A DNA stretch of 64,000 bases. It comes from Salivita marina. GTDB taxonomy: Bacteria > Pseudomonadota > Gammaproteobacteria > Pseudomonadales > Azotimanducaceae. The stretch covers positions 558,001 through 622,000 of the forward strand of contig JAYQNS010000004.1 of NCBI GenBank assembly GCA_038144425.1. Reading direction: 5' to 3'. A model generated the notes under the pieces. The model was given only the letters and a program-made list of their open reading frames with translations, was not told where the DNA came from and ran no database searches. The position numbers were made by a program, and so were the translations under genes. Positions 18,566 to 27,925 of this stretch are shown here, in pieces. Each line of letters opens with the position of its first letter. Positions within the stretch are counted from its first letter, which is position 1.

Positions 18566-21500
18566 GGGTCTAATCCTGCGTGAAGCTCCTGGAGACGGCG
18601 CACCCTGTCGCCGCTACCGAAGCGCATGGCTTTGCACAGTGCTTCACCGCCCGTGAGGGTGGTTGAGTAGCACACGCGGTTTTGCAGGGCGAGGCGACGG
18701 ATCACCGCCGAATCGGCAATGGACTGCCGGCCCTCCGTGGTGTTCACAATGAAGTCGACCTTCTCATTCTTCAACATATCAGCGATGTCCGGGCGTCCTT
18801 CCGTCACCTTGTTCACCACTTCAGCGTCGATGCCCGCACTTTGCAGGCAACGCCGCGTCCCGCGGGTAGCGATGATGCGGAAGCCAAGCTCCACGAGCTC
18901 CTCGGCCAGCGGCGCCACGAAGGGCTTGTCCGATTCTTTCACGGACAAAAAGACCGTGCCCCCCTCGGGAAGGCGGATACCCGCCCCCTGGGTGGCTCGA
19001 GCAAAGGCGCCTGCGAAGCTGTCCCCAACCCCCATGACTTCCCCGGTGGATTTCATCTCTGGCCCTAAAATCGGATCCACCCCGGGGAACTTTGCAAAAG
19101 GGAATACCGATTCCTTTACGCTGACGTAGTTGGGGATGATTTCCTCCGTAAAGCCCTGATCCACCAAGGATTGGCCAGCCATGCAGCGTGCCGCCACCTT
19201 AGCCAGGGACACCCCAATGCACTTGGAGACAAAAGGCACGGTACGGGACGCCCGGGGATTCACCTCGAGCACGAAGATCTCGCCGTTTTGCACCGCGAGC
19301 TGCACGTTCATCAGGCCAATGACCCCCAGCTCCCGAGCCATGGCCCGGACCTGCTCACGGATCACATCCTGAAGCTCGCGAGATAAGCGGTAGGGCGGCA
19401 GGGCGCAGGCGGAGTCGCCGGAATGCACCCCAGCTTGCTCGATGTGCTCCATGATGGCGCCAATCACCACGTCCTTGCCATCGCTCACCGCATCCACGTC
19501 CACTTCCACCGCTTGGTCGAGGAAGTGATCCAGCAGCACCGGCGACGCCGCCGAGGCCACCACCGCGGTCCGAAGGTAGCGGATGAGCTCAGAGGGCTGG
19601 TAAACGATCTCCATGGCCCGCCCCCCCAGCACATAGGAGGGTCGCACCACGATGGGATAGCCTATACCTTCCGCGGCCGCGAGCCCTTCGGCTTCACTCA
19701 TGACCGTCTTATTCGGCGGTTGCTTGAGACCAAGCTGGCGAATGAATGCCTGGAAGCGCTCCCGGTCTTCGGCCCGGTCGATAGCATCCGCAGAGGTTCC
19801 GATTACCGGCACCTTCGCATCCTCGAGCGCTTCCACAAGCTTCAAAGGCGTTTGGCCACCGAACTGCACGATCACCCCGGAAGGCTGCTCAAGCGCCACA
19901 ATCTCGAGCACGTCCTCGAGGGTCACGGGCTCGAAGTAAAGACGGTCGGAGGTGTCATAGTCCGTGGAGACGGTTTCCGGATTACAGTTCACCATGATGG
20001 TTTCGTAGCCGTCTTCGCGCATGGCGAGGGCTGCATGGACACAGCAATAGTCGAATTCGATTCCCTGACCAATGCGGTTCGGGCCGCCCCCAAGCACCAT
20101 AATCTTTTGCCGATCCGTGGGCGCCGATTCACAGGCCGTCTCGTAGGTGGAGTAGAGATAGGCCGTGGCGCTGGGAAATTCCGCGGCACAGGTATCAACG
20201 CGCCGATAAACGGGGCGAAGGCCGAGGGCATGGCGATGGCTCCGGAGAGCCCGCTCCTCCACGCTAAGCACCTTGGCCAGGCGCGCATCGGAGAAGCCCT
20301 TGCGCTTCAGCCGGCGCAGCTGACTTTCGTCGACGGCGGAGAGGGGGACGCCCTGGAGGGCGGCCTCCTCCTGCACCAAATCTTCGATCTCCGCGAGGAA
20401 CCAGGGATCCACGCGACTGGCGTCGAAGATCTCTTCTAGGGTAAGCCCTGCCCGGAAGGCATCAGCGAGATACCACATACGCTCCGGGCCCGGCACGGTG
20501 AGCTCGCCCACGAGCCCGCGGCGCAGCTCGGGCTCTGCCGGATCGATCTTTTCGTCGAGACCGGTCGCCCCCACTTCAAGCCCGCGGAGGGCTTTCTGAA
20601 GGGATTCCTGGAAGGTGGTCCCAATGGCCATCACCTCCCCCACGGACTTCATCTGCGTGGTGAGGCGCGCGTCGGCCTGCTCAAACTTCTCGAAGGTGAA
20701 GCGCGGAATCTTCGTGACGACGTAGTCGATGGTGGGCTCAAAGGAGGCTGGGGTGCAGCCCGTAATATCGTTCATGAGCTCATCTAAGGTGTAGCCCACG
20801 GCCAGCTTTGCCGCCACCTTTGCGATAGGGAAGCCCGTAGCCTTAGACGCCAGGGCCGAGGACCGGGACACCCGGGGGTTCATCTCGATCACCACCATGC
20901 GCCCCGTGTCCGGGTCGATGCCGAACTGCACGTTCGAACCGCCGGTCTCGACTCCGATTTCCCGCAGCACGGCGAGGGAGGCGTTCCGAAGAATTTGATA
21001 TTCCCGATCGGTAAGGGTTTGAGCCGGGGCGACGGTGATGGAGTCTCCGGTATGCACGCCCATGGGATCCACGTTCTCAATCGTGCACACGATAATGCAA
21101 TTGTCGTTTTTGTCCCGCACGACCTCGAGCTCGAACTCCTTCCATCCGATGAGCGACTCATCGATAAGGAGCTCCTTTGTGGGGGAAAGATCGAGGCCGC
21201 GCTTACAGATCTCTTCAAATTCTTCTGCATTGTAGGCGATCCCGCCCCCGGAACCGCCCAGCGTGAAGGAGGGACGGATGATGCAGGGATAGCCCATGGC
21301 CGCCTGCACCTGAAAGGCCTCCTCCATAGAATGGGCAATGCCCGATCGAGGCGTTTCCAGGCCGATGGCTTTCATGGCCTTGTCGAAAAGCTCCCGATCT
21401 TCCGCCTTGTCGATGGCATCGCGGCTCGCGCCGATAAGCTCCGTGCCGAAGCGCTCGAGCACCCCTTCCCGGGCCAGATCGAGGGCGCAATTCAGCGCCG

Positions 21501-21780
21501 TTTGCCCGCCCATGGTGGGCAGGAGCGCGTCCGGGCGCTCCCGCTCGATGACCTTGGCCACCGTAGGCCAGTCCACGGGCTCGATGTAGGTGGCATCGGC
21601 CATGGAGGGATCGGTCATGATGGTAGCCGGATTGGAATTCACCAGGATGACCCGGTAGCCCTCTTCCCGGAGCGCTTTGCAAGCCTGGGCTCCGGAGTAA
21701 TCGAATTCGCAGGCCTGGCCGATCACAATCGGGCCGGCACCGAGGACCAGAATGCTCTTGATATCGTTACGCTTTGGCAT
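18562..21780 (-). CDS. carB: Carbamoyl-phosphate synthase large subunit
   Basis: CarB makes carbamoyl phosphate from bicarbonate, ATP and ammonia passed from CarA, for arginine and pyrimidines. At 1072 residues it is full length. It has two homologous ATP-grasp halves (for example ELEVVRDKNDNC and AVEVDVDAVSDGKD with following EMNPR and EVNPR), a central oligomerisation region and a C-terminal MGS-like allosteric domain. It lies 4 nt after carA and overlaps greA. Confidence 0.98.
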   Translation of the reverse strand: MPKRNDIKSILVLGAGPIVIGQACEFDYSGAQACKALREEGYRVILVNSNPATIMTDPSMADATYIEPVDWPTVAKVIERERPDALLPTMGGQTALNCALDLAREGVLERFGTELIGASRDAIDKAEDRELFDKAMKAIGLETPRSGIAHSMEEAFQVQAAMGYPCIIRPSFTLGGSGGGIAYNAEEFEEICKRGLDLSPTKELLIDESLIGWKEFELEVVRDKNDNCIIVCTIENVDPMGVHTGDSITVAPAQTLTDREYQILRNASLAVLREIGVETGGSNVQFGIDPDTGRMVVIEMNPRVSRSSALASKATGFPIAKVAAKLAVGYTLDELMNDITGCTPASFEPTIDYVVTKIPRFTFEKFEQADARLTTQMKSVGEVMAIGTTFQESLQKALRGLEVGATGLDEKIDPAEPELRRGLVGELTVPGPERMWYLADAFRAGLTLEEIFDASRVDPWFLAEIEDLVQEEAALQGVPLSAVDESQLRRLKRKGFSDARLAKVLSVEERALRSHRHALGLRPVYRRVDTCAAEFPSATAYLYSTYETACESAPTDRQKIMVLGGGPNRIGQGIEFDYCCVHAALAMREDGYETIMVNCNPETVSTDYDTSDRLYFEPVTLEDVLEIVALEQPSGVIVQFGGQTPLKLVEALEDAKVPVIGTSADAIDRAEDRERFQAFIRQLGLKQPPNKTVMSEAEGLAAAEGIGYPIVVRPSYVLGGRAMEIVYQPSELIRYLRTAVVASAASPVLLDHFLDQAVEVDVDAVSDGKDVVIGAIMEHIEQAGVHSGDSACALPPYRLSRELQDVIREQVRAMARELGVIGLMNVQLAVQNGEIFVLEVNPRASRTVPFVSKCIGVSLAKVAARCMAGQSLVDQGFTEEIIPNYVSVKESVFPFAKFPGVDPILGPEMKSTGEVMGVGDSFAGAFARATQGAGIRLPEGGTVFLSVKESDKPFVAPLAEELVELGFRIIATRGTRRCLQSAGIDAEVVNKVTEGRPDIADMLKNEKVDFIVNTTEGRQSIADSAVIRRLALQNRVCYSTTLTGGEALCKAMRFGSGDRVRRLQELHAGLDP

Positions 21781-21784
21781 GGCC

Positions 21785-22936
21785 CTAGGCTCCCCTTACC
21801 CGACGCGCTTCGGTCATGAGCGCAGTGAAGCGATCAAAAAGCCCCTCCGCATCCTGGGGGCCGGGGCTCGCTTCCGGATGGCCCTGGAAGCCGAAGGCCG
21901 GGGCCTCCCGGTGCGCTAGGCCCTGGAGGGTCCCGTCAAAGAGGGAAAGATGGGTCGCCTCAAGGTGCGGCGGCAGGGAGTCGAGATCCACGGCAAAGCC
22001 GTGGTTCTGGCTCGTGATCATGACCCGGCCCGTTTTCAGATCTTTGACGGGATGGTTAGCCCCGTGGTGTCCAAGTCTCATCTTCAGTGTTTGCGCGCCA
22101 CTGGCCAGGGCAAGCAGCTGGTGTCCGAGGCAGATGCCAAAGAGCGGCATTTTCACCGCAAGGAACTGGCGAATGGCTTCGATCGCGTAGCTGCAGGGTT
22201 CCGGATCCCCTGGCCCGTTAGACAGGAAGACGCCGTCAGGGTTCATGGCAAGCACGGCTTCGGCGGGGGTTTCAGCCGGCACCACGGTGACATCGCAGCC
22301 CCGGTCTACCAACAGCCGCAGGATGTTGCGCTTGACCCCAAAATCGTAGGCAACCACCTTAAAAGGGCGCTCAGCGCCGCTGTGATCAGCGAGCCCCTGG
22401 CCCAGGCGCCAGACGCCCTGGGTCCAGCTTTCCTGGGAAGTTCGGCTTACAACCTTCGCGAGATCAGCGCCCTTTAAGCCGGGGAAGGCCCGGGCCTGGG
22501 CAATGGCCGCATCGCCGTCGCGCGCGCCCTCCCCCGCAATAATCACCCCGGAAAGCGCGCCCTGCTCACGAATGTGCCGGGTGAGCCGCCGGGTATCAAC
22601 GTCGGCAATGGCGACCACGCCCTGGCGCAAGAGAAAAGCTTCAAGGCTTTCCTCAGCGCGGAAGTTCGACACTCGGCGCGTGCCCTGGCGAATCACCAGC
22701 CCCGCCGCCCAGACGCGATCCGATTCGCTGTCCTCCGCATTGCAGCCCGTATTGCCAATTTGCGGATAGGTGAGGGTCACGATTTGCTGAGCGTAGGAGG
22801 GATCGGTGAGGATCTCCTGGTACCCCGTCATGGCGGTGTTAAATACCACTTCTCCAGCGGAGACCCCTTCGGCGCCAAGGGAAATTCCCGGAAAGAGGCT
22901 GCCATCTTCGAGGGCGAGGAGGGCTGGCTGAGTCAC
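21785..22936 (-). CDS. carA: Carbamoyl-phosphate synthase small subunit
   Basis: CarA is the glutaminase subunit that feeds ammonia to CarB. The class I amidotransferase domain shows the nucleophile in FGICLGHQLLALA and the catalytic pair in FQGHPEASPGP. The N-terminal CarA domain includes TAMTGYQEILTDPSY. The start is GTG at 22936, overlapping a preceding out-of-frame ATG-TGA. A 274-bp gap to dapB contains a terminator and a possible leader ORF. Confidence 0.97.
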   Translation of the reverse strand: MTQPALLALEDGSLFPGISLGAEGVSAGEVVFNTAMTGYQEILTDPSYAQQIVTLTYPQIGNTGCNAEDSESDRVWAAGLVIRQGTRRVSNFRAEESLEAFLLRQGVVAIADVDTRRLTRHIREQGALSGVIIAGEGARDGDAAIAQARAFPGLKGADLAKVVSRTSQESWTQGVWRLGQGLADHSGAERPFKVVAYDFGVKRNILRLLVDRGCDVTVVPAETPAEAVLAMNPDGVFLSNGPGDPEPCSYAIEAIRQFLAVKMPLFGICLGHQLLALASGAQTLKMRLGHHGANHPVKDLKTGRVMITSQNHGFAVDLDSLPPHLEATHLSLFDGTLQGLAHREAPAFGFQGHPEASPGPQDAEGLFDRFTALMTEARRVRGA

Positions 22937-23073
22937 ATGCGTCCCCTTTTCTTATGTTTCACCCATGGCGCGCGCTCCTTCGCCTCCGCAGCCGCCCTGG
23001 GGGTTGCGGTTAGCGCGTCCTACGCTGGGTGAAGAGGTTTAGGGCGATGCAGAGACGGCCCGGCGTGAGGTTG

Positions 23074-23106
23074 AAAAAAAGCGGGGGGAATTGCTTCCGC
23101 CCCGCT
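23074..23106 (-). terminator. Rho-independent terminator in dapB-carA gap
   Basis: On the minus strand AGCGGGG pairs with CCCCGCT around a loop of 13 nt, followed by seven U. It most simply ends the TetR-dapB transcript. As it lies 138 bp before carA it could also act as a carAB attenuator if a promoter lies upstream. Confidence 0.78.
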
Positions 23107-23107
23107 C

Positions 23108-23149
23108 TTATCGGGCCCACGCACAGGGTTGGCCGCTTGGTCTGTTCAT
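23108..23149 (-). CDS. Possible 13-codon leader ORF before carAB terminator
   Basis: ATG to TAA encodes MNRPSGQPCAWAR and stops directly before the terminator stem. A weak promoter-like pair (TTGGAC, then GATTAT about 16 bp later) lies immediately upstream. The ribosome binding site is poor. The placement resembles an attenuation leader with two Arg codons, but a chance small ORF is equally possible. Confidence 0.2.
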   Translation of the reverse strand: MNRPSGQPCAWAR

Positions 23150-23210
23150 CAGCCAAATGATAATCGCTCGCGCCGCAGCTTGTCCAACACAATACCCCTG
23201 CAGAGGGGTT

Positions 23211-23975
23211 TTAGGGCGCCCTCGCGTCGTCCTCAAGCGCGGCCAAAACATCGTCCATGGTGTAGGTGCCGGCGCCTCGGCCCCGGAGAAACGCCGCCGC
23301 CGCCAGGGCGCCCCGGGCGAATAGGGTGCGGTCCTCGGCCTGATGCCGCAGTTCAAAGCGCTCCCCAGGGCCCGCGAAGGTCACGGTGTGATCTCCGATC
23401 ACCTCGCCAAGGCGCTGGGAGACAATGGGCACGGTGCGACCCGTGACCTCCAGCGCTTCCGCGAGGGCCTGCGCCGTACCCGAGGGCGCATCCACCTTAT
23501 GGCGGTGATGCACATCGAGGATCGCCCCATCGAATTCTGTTCCCAGGGCATGCCCGGCCACCTGCACAAGGCGCTTCAACAGGGCAATTCCAAGGCTAAA
23601 ATTCGGCGCCAGCAGCACGGGGATCTGCTCCGCGGCCGCGGTCAGCGCCGCCTCCGCGGCGCCGTCAAGACCCGTCACCCCCACCACGAGAGGCCAGCGC
23701 TCCGCCACTGCCTGCCGGGCATGAGCAGGCAGCACATCAACCCGGGACAGCTCCAACACCACCGTCTCCGCCGGCATCGTCCTAGGCTCGAGTACCTCGC
23801 CATAGCGCAGCCCTTCCCCAGGCCCCAGGTCGCGCCCCAGCTGCTCGCTTCCTGGCGATACCGTGGCCCCAACAACGGAACAGGCCGGAGACGCCAGAGC
23901 AAGTTTCAGGACCGCCGCTCCGAGGCGACCCGCCGCGCCATGAATCGCCAAGGAAAGAAGGGGAACATCACTCAT
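23211..23975 (-). CDS. dapB: 4-hydroxy-tetrahydrodipicolinate reductase
   Basis: DapB reduces the DapA product with NAD(P)H in the diaminopimelate/lysine pathway. The 254-residue protein has the nucleotide loop IHGAAGRLG, LLAPNFSLGIALL, the catalytic HHRHKVDAPSGTA and the ending GAGTYTMDDVLAAL. The residue before HH is Asp-Val rather than the common Glu-Ala. Its start overlaps the TetR-type regulator gene by 8 bp, an unusual coupling for a core lysine gene. Confidence 0.96.
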   Translation of the reverse strand: MSDVPLLSLAIHGAAGRLGAAVLKLALASPACSVVGATVSPGSEQLGRDLGPGEGLRYGEVLEPRTMPAETVVLELSRVDVLPAHARQAVAERWPLVVGVTGLDGAAEAALTAAAEQIPVLLAPNFSLGIALLKRLVQVAGHALGTEFDGAILDVHHRHKVDAPSGTAQALAEALEVTGRTVPIVSQRLGEVIGDHTVTFAGPGERFELRHQAEDRTLFARGALAAAAFLRGRGAGTYTMDDVLAALEDDARAP

Positions 23976-24567
23976 GGGCCGAATCCTCTGCGGCCCTAGA
24001 GGGCCGATGATTTTCTCCGCAGGCGGCCACGAGGGTCCGCAGCAGCTCGGGGGATTGTTGCACGCGGGCGAGCAAAAGGGCGCCCTCCACTGTCGCCAAG
24101 CACCTCAGGGCGCGCGCTTCGGCCCCTGCGGCGGACTCCCCGGCATCTCGAAAGAGCGCAGCGAAAACGGCCTGCCAACTCACAAAAGCCGCCTGCCCTA
24201 TGGACTGAAGGCTAGGCTCCTCGCTAGCGGCCTCCAACATCACCGTTGCCAAAGGACAGCCGTCGCGGAAGTTGGACGCGGCCATCCAGTCCCCTAGCGC
24301 CTCCCCGTAGGCCCGAAAGAACGCCTCCGGCTTCGGGTGGCGCGACGCTAGACGGAGCAGGTGGCGCCGCACCGCCTCTCCGCTAGCCTTCACCGCCGCC
24401 GCGGCCAGAGCCACCTTGCCTTCAGGAAAATGGTGATAAAGCGACCCCCGAGGTGCGCCGCTGAGGGCCAGCACGTCCGCCACGGCCATGGCGCGAAAGC
24501 CTCGCTGACGGAGCAGGTCCTGCGCCGCTCGAAGCAAGGCACTTCGATGCTGTACTTTCCTACCCAT
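23968..24567 (-). CDS. TetR/AcrR-family transcriptional regulator
   Basis: The 199-residue protein has a TetR helix-turn-helix (residues about 10-55, with GAPRGSLYHHFPEGKVAL) and a C-terminal ligand domain with the GCPLATVMLEAASEEP pattern of LmrA/YxaF-like regulators. It lies directly upstream of dapB and overlaps it by 8 bp. A 23-bp imperfect palindrome with GACCGGTC at its core lies 3 bp before its start, so it is likely autorepressed. The ligand is unknown. Confidence 0.9.
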   Translation of the reverse strand: MGRKVQHRSALLRAAQDLLRQRGFRAMAVADVLALSGAPRGSLYHHFPEGKVALAAAAVKASGEAVRRHLLRLASRHPKPEAFFRAYGEALGDWMAASNFRDGCPLATVMLEAASEEPSLQSIGQAAFVSWQAVFAALFRDAGESAAGAEARALRCLATVEGALLLARVQQSPELLRTLVAACGENHRPSRAAEDSAHE

Positions 24568-24570
24568 TTT

Positions 24571-24593
24571 TATAAACCGACCGGTCTTTTATA
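24571..24593. promoter_or_regulatory. Probable TetR operator
   Basis: The sequence TATAAA, then an ACC/GGT core with the perfect palindrome GACCGGTC, then TTTATA, forms an imperfect inverted repeat. It lies between the regulator start and the dnaJ terminator, over the expected -10 and ribosome-binding region. Confidence 0.65.
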
Positions 24594-24615
24594 AAATATA
24601 ACCATTCCCTTGGGC

Positions 24616-24643
24616 AAAAAAAAGCGGCCCTTTGGCCGCTTTT
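24616..24643. terminator. Rho-independent terminator after dnaJ
   Basis: AAAGCGGCC pairs with GGCCGCTTT around a 4-nt loop. There are eight U after the stem on the minus strand and a shorter U-tract on the plus strand. It ends the dnaK-dnaJ transcript and insulates the TetR gene. Confidence 0.87.
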
Positions 24644-24679
24644 CTGGATCCCCATGAGGCCTTCGCCTTGGAAAGGGCT

Positions 24680-25807
24680 TTAGGATGCCAAGTCGCCAAA
24701 GAAGTCTTTCACGCTGGCGAACCAGCTTTTCTCCTTCGGCGCGTGCTCACCCCCCTTTAGCGTGCCCCGGAGCTCCTCAAGGAGCGCCCTTTGCTCGCCC
24801 GTTAGCTTAACCGGCGTTTCCACCACCACGCGGCAGAGGAGATCACCGACTTCGCCGCCCCGGACGGGCTTTACGCCCTTCCCGCGGAGGCGAAAGGCAC
24901 GACCTGTCTGCGTTTCCGGAGGGATCTTCAGCTTCACTCGCCCGTCCAGCGTGGGCACCTCAAGCTCCCCTCCCAGGGCCGCATCGGGGAAGCCAATGGG
25001 CACTTCGCAGAACAGATGTCGCCCGTCACGCTTGAAGAGCGCATGCTCGCGTACCATGACCTGGACGTATAGATCACCGGAGGGCCCGCCATTGGGACCG
25101 GCCTCTCCTTCTCCAGTCAAACGGATGCGATCCCCGTTATCCACGCCGGGCGGGATTTTCACGGAGAGGGTTTTTGCCTCTTCCTCAACCCCCCTGCCAC
25201 CACAGCGACGGCAGGGATCGCTGATCATTTTGCCCGTGCCCCGGCACCGCGGGCAGGTTTGCTGGAGACTAAAGAAGCCCTGCGCCACGCGGATTTGCCC
25301 CGCCCCTTTACAGTCGGAGCAGGTCTCGGGCTTTGATCCCTTCGCGGCCCCAGAGCCACCGCAATCACCACACTGAACCAGCGTTGGCACCTTGATGGTC
25401 ACGGAGTCGCCGCGGACCGCTTGTTCAAGGTCAAGCTCAAGGTTGTATTGAAGATCGGCGCCGCGATGCACGCGGGCACCCCCCCGGCCACCCCCGCCGC
25501 CCCCGAAAATGTCACCGAAGACATCGGCGAACACGTCAGAGAAGCTTGAGGCACCGCCGAAGCCGCCCATGCCCCCTTGCCCGCCTACGGCATCATGACC
25601 AAAGCGATCATAGGCCTCCCGCTGCTCCCCGTCGGAGAGCACCTCGTAGGCCTCGCTCGCTTCCTTAAACTTCTCCTCCGCTACATCGTCCCCGGGATTT
25701 CGATCAGGATGATATTTCATCGCCAGGCGGCGATAGGCCTTTTTGACGTCAGCTTCGGAAGCATCACGGGAGACCCCAAGCACTTCGTAGTAATCACGCT
25801 TCGCCAT
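24680..25807 (-). CDS. dnaJ: Chaperone protein DnaJ
   Basis: DnaJ is the Hsp40 co-chaperone that loads substrates on DnaK and stimulates its ATPase. The 375-residue protein has the J domain with HPD in YHPDRNPGDD, a Gly/Phe region (residues about 77-110), four zinc-binding CxxCxGxG repeats (CGDCGGSG, CSDCKGAG, CPRCRGTG, CRRCGGRG) and the substrate-binding C-terminal domains. It follows dnaK with a 94-bp gap holding an inverted repeat. Confidence 0.98.
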   Translation of the reverse strand: MAKRDYYEVLGVSRDASEADVKKAYRRLAMKYHPDRNPGDDVAEEKFKEASEAYEVLSDGEQREAYDRFGHDAVGGQGGMGGFGGASSFSDVFADVFGDIFGGGGGGRGGARVHRGADLQYNLELDLEQAVRGDSVTIKVPTLVQCGDCGGSGAAKGSKPETCSDCKGAGQIRVAQGFFSLQQTCPRCRGTGKMISDPCRRCGGRGVEEEAKTLSVKIPPGVDNGDRIRLTGEGEAGPNGGPSGDLYVQVMVREHALFKRDGRHLFCEVPIGFPDAALGGELEVPTLDGRVKLKIPPETQTGRAFRLRGKGVKPVRGGEVGDLLCRVVVETPVKLTGEQRALLEELRGTLKGGEHAPKEKSWFASVKDFFGDLAS

Positions 25808-25830
25808 GGGCGATCTCCAGGAAAATCATA

Positions 25831-25860
25831 GGCGCCAGCCCCCGGAAGGGCGCTGGCGCC
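25831..25860 (-). promoter_or_regulatory. Stem-loop between dnaK and dnaJ
   Basis: GGCGCCAGC pairs perfectly with GCTGGCGCC around a 12-nt loop. No U-tract follows, so it is not a standard terminator. It may be a processing or stabilising structure that sets the dnaK:dnaJ ratio; this is inference. Confidence 0.6.
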
Positions 25861-25901
25861 AGAGTCCCACTGCCGGCCAGGGCTGGCCGAGGTAGGGGTG
25901 C

Positions 25902-27833
25902 TTACTTCTTATCTTCGTCCTTCACTTCCTCAAACTCGGCGTCAACGGTGTTGTCGTCGTTCTCGGGAGCGCTATCCCCCGGGTCACCGCCGGGCGCTGC
26001 AGCGGCGCCGGGATCGGCGTCGGCGTAGAGTTTCTCGGCAAGGCCCGCGGAGGCCTCGGAAAGGGCATTCATCTTCGCCTCAATAGCATCGCTGTCTTCA
26101 CCCTTCAGAGCTTCATCGAGCCCATCGATGGCGCCCTGGACCTTCTGCCGCTCGTCGTCGTCCACCTTGTCCCCAGCTTCCGCCAGCGTCTTCTTGGTGG
26201 CGTGAAGTAGACCATCAGCTTGGTTACGCAGATTCACCCGCGCCTCAAACTTCTGGTCCTCTTCGGCATTGGACTCGGCGTCCCGCACCATCGCTTCCAC
26301 TTCCTCATCGGACAGCCCGGAGGACGCCTTGATGACGATGGACTGCTCCTTACCCGTAGCCTTGTCCTTCGCGGACACGTTGAGGATGCCGTTGGCATCG
26401 ATATCGAAGGCCACCTCGATCTGCGGCATGCCCCGGGGCGCCGGCGGAATGTCGCTCAGGTCAAAGCGTCCGAGAGACTTGTTTTGAGAGGCTTGCTTCC
26501 GCTCCCCCTGGAGCACGTGGATCGTCACCGCGGTCTGATTGTCGTCCGCCGTGGAGAAGGTTTGGGTCTTCTTCGTGGGGATGGTGGTGTTTTTCTCGAT
26601 GAGGGGGCTCATCACGCCACCCAGGGTTTCGATCCCTAGGGACAGAGGCGTCACGTCGAGGAGGAGTACGTCCTTCACGTCCCCAGCCAGGACTGCGCCC
26701 TGAATGGCGGCGCCCAGCGCCACGGCCTCATCGGGGTTTACGTCCCGGCGCGGCTCCTTGCCGAAGAAGGCCTTCACTCGTTCCTGCACAAGGGGCATGC
26801 GGGTTTGCCCCCCCACAAGGATCACGTCGTCGATCTCAGAAACGCCCAGCCCCGCATCGGAGAGCGCGGTCTGGCAAGGGGCAATGGTGCGCTCCACCAA
26901 GCTCTCCACCAGGGATTCAAGCTTGGCCCGGGTGATCTTGGTCACCAGGTGCTTCGGCCCCGTGCTATCCGCAGTAATGTAGGGAAGGTTTACTTCAGTC
27001 TGCTGGCTCGAGGACAGCTCGATCTTGGCTTTCTCCGCCGCTTCCTTCAGGCGCTGCTTCGCGAGCGGATCACTCCGCAGGTCGATGCCGTTCGTGTTCT
27101 GGAACTCCTCTGCGAGGTAGTCGATGAGGACGATGTCGAAATCTTCTCCCCCAAGGAAGGTATCGCCGTTGGTGGAGAGCACTTCGAACTGGTGCTCGCC
27201 GTCCACTTCGGCGATTTCAATGATGGACACATCGAAGGTCCCGCCCCCGAGGTCGTAAACAGCAATCTTCGAATCGCCGCGTTTCTTGTCCATGCCGTAG
27301 GCCAGGGCGGCGGCGGTGGGCTCATTGATGATGCGCTTCACCTCAAGACCCGAAATGCGCCCTGCGTCCTTCGTGGCCTGACGCTGAGAGTCGTCGAAAT
27401 AGGCCGGAACGGTGATGACCGCTTCCGTAACCTTTTCCCCGAGGTAATCCTCGGCGGTCTTCTTCATTTTCTTCAGCACTTCAGCCGAAACCTGAGGCGG
27501 GGCCATCTTCTGGCCCTTCGCTTCCACCCAGGCGTCCCCGTTGTCCGCCTTCACAATGTTGTAGGGCACCATGCCGATGTCTTTCTGCACGACGCCATCG
27601 TCGAAGCGGCGACCGATCAAGCGCTTCACCGCGAAGAGGGTGTTGGTCGGGTTGGTCACCGCCTGACGCTTGGCGGACTGACCCACGAGGATCTCCCCAT
27701 CGTCCGTGTAGGCCACGATGGACGGGGTGGTGCGGTCCCCCTCGGCGTTTTCAATGACTTTGGGGTTGCCGCCCTCGAGGACCACCACACAGGAGTTCGT
27801 GGTGCCGAGGTCGATGCCAATAATCTTGCCCAT
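25902..27833 (-). CDS. dnaK: Chaperone protein DnaK (Hsp70)
   Basis: DnaK is the cytoplasmic ATP-dependent Hsp70. The 643-residue protein has the nucleotide-binding signature IGIDLGTTNSCVVV, VITVPAYFDDSQRQATKDAG, AVYDLGGGTFDVSI and VGGQTRMPLVQE. The substrate domain follows and the tail ends in an acidic EFEEVKDEDKK, close to the EEVD-like bacterial end. A sigma-32-like promoter lies in the gap after grpE. Confidence 0.99.
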   Translation of the reverse strand: MGKIIGIDLGTTNSCVVVLEGGNPKVIENAEGDRTTPSIVAYTDDGEILVGQSAKRQAVTNPTNTLFAVKRLIGRRFDDGVVQKDIGMVPYNIVKADNGDAWVEAKGQKMAPPQVSAEVLKKMKKTAEDYLGEKVTEAVITVPAYFDDSQRQATKDAGRISGLEVKRIINEPTAAALAYGMDKKRGDSKIAVYDLGGGTFDVSIIEIAEVDGEHQFEVLSTNGDTFLGGEDFDIVLIDYLAEEFQNTNGIDLRSDPLAKQRLKEAAEKAKIELSSSQQTEVNLPYITADSTGPKHLVTKITRAKLESLVESLVERTIAPCQTALSDAGLGVSEIDDVILVGGQTRMPLVQERVKAFFGKEPRRDVNPDEAVALGAAIQGAVLAGDVKDVLLLDVTPLSLGIETLGGVMSPLIEKNTTIPTKKTQTFSTADDNQTAVTIHVLQGERKQASQNKSLGRFDLSDIPPAPRGMPQIEVAFDIDANGILNVSAKDKATGKEQSIVIKASSGLSDEEVEAMVRDAESNAEEDQKFEARVNLRNQADGLLHATKKTLAEAGDKVDDDERQKVQGAIDGLDEALKGEDSDAIEAKMNALSEASAGLAEKLYADADPGAAAAPGGDPGDSAPENDDNTVDAEFEEVKDEDKK

Positions 27834-27894
27834 GAGAGCGTCTCCAAGCTGTGGGGGGCGGGCCTTCTCGGCCCAGCCGCGTTGTCTGATCCCT

Positions 27895-27923
27895 ATATCG
27901 GTACGGCGGGGGCCGCTTTCAAG
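27895..27923 (-). promoter_or_regulatory. Putative sigma-32 promoter of dnaK
   Basis: On the minus strand CTTGAA (full -35 match) is followed after 15 bp by ACCGATAT, which matches CCCCATNT at the CC and AT-T positions. It is about 60 bp before the dnaK start, beside the grpE stop. Spacing is the same as at the ftsH and grpE promoters. Confidence 0.6.
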
Positions 27924-27925
27924 GG

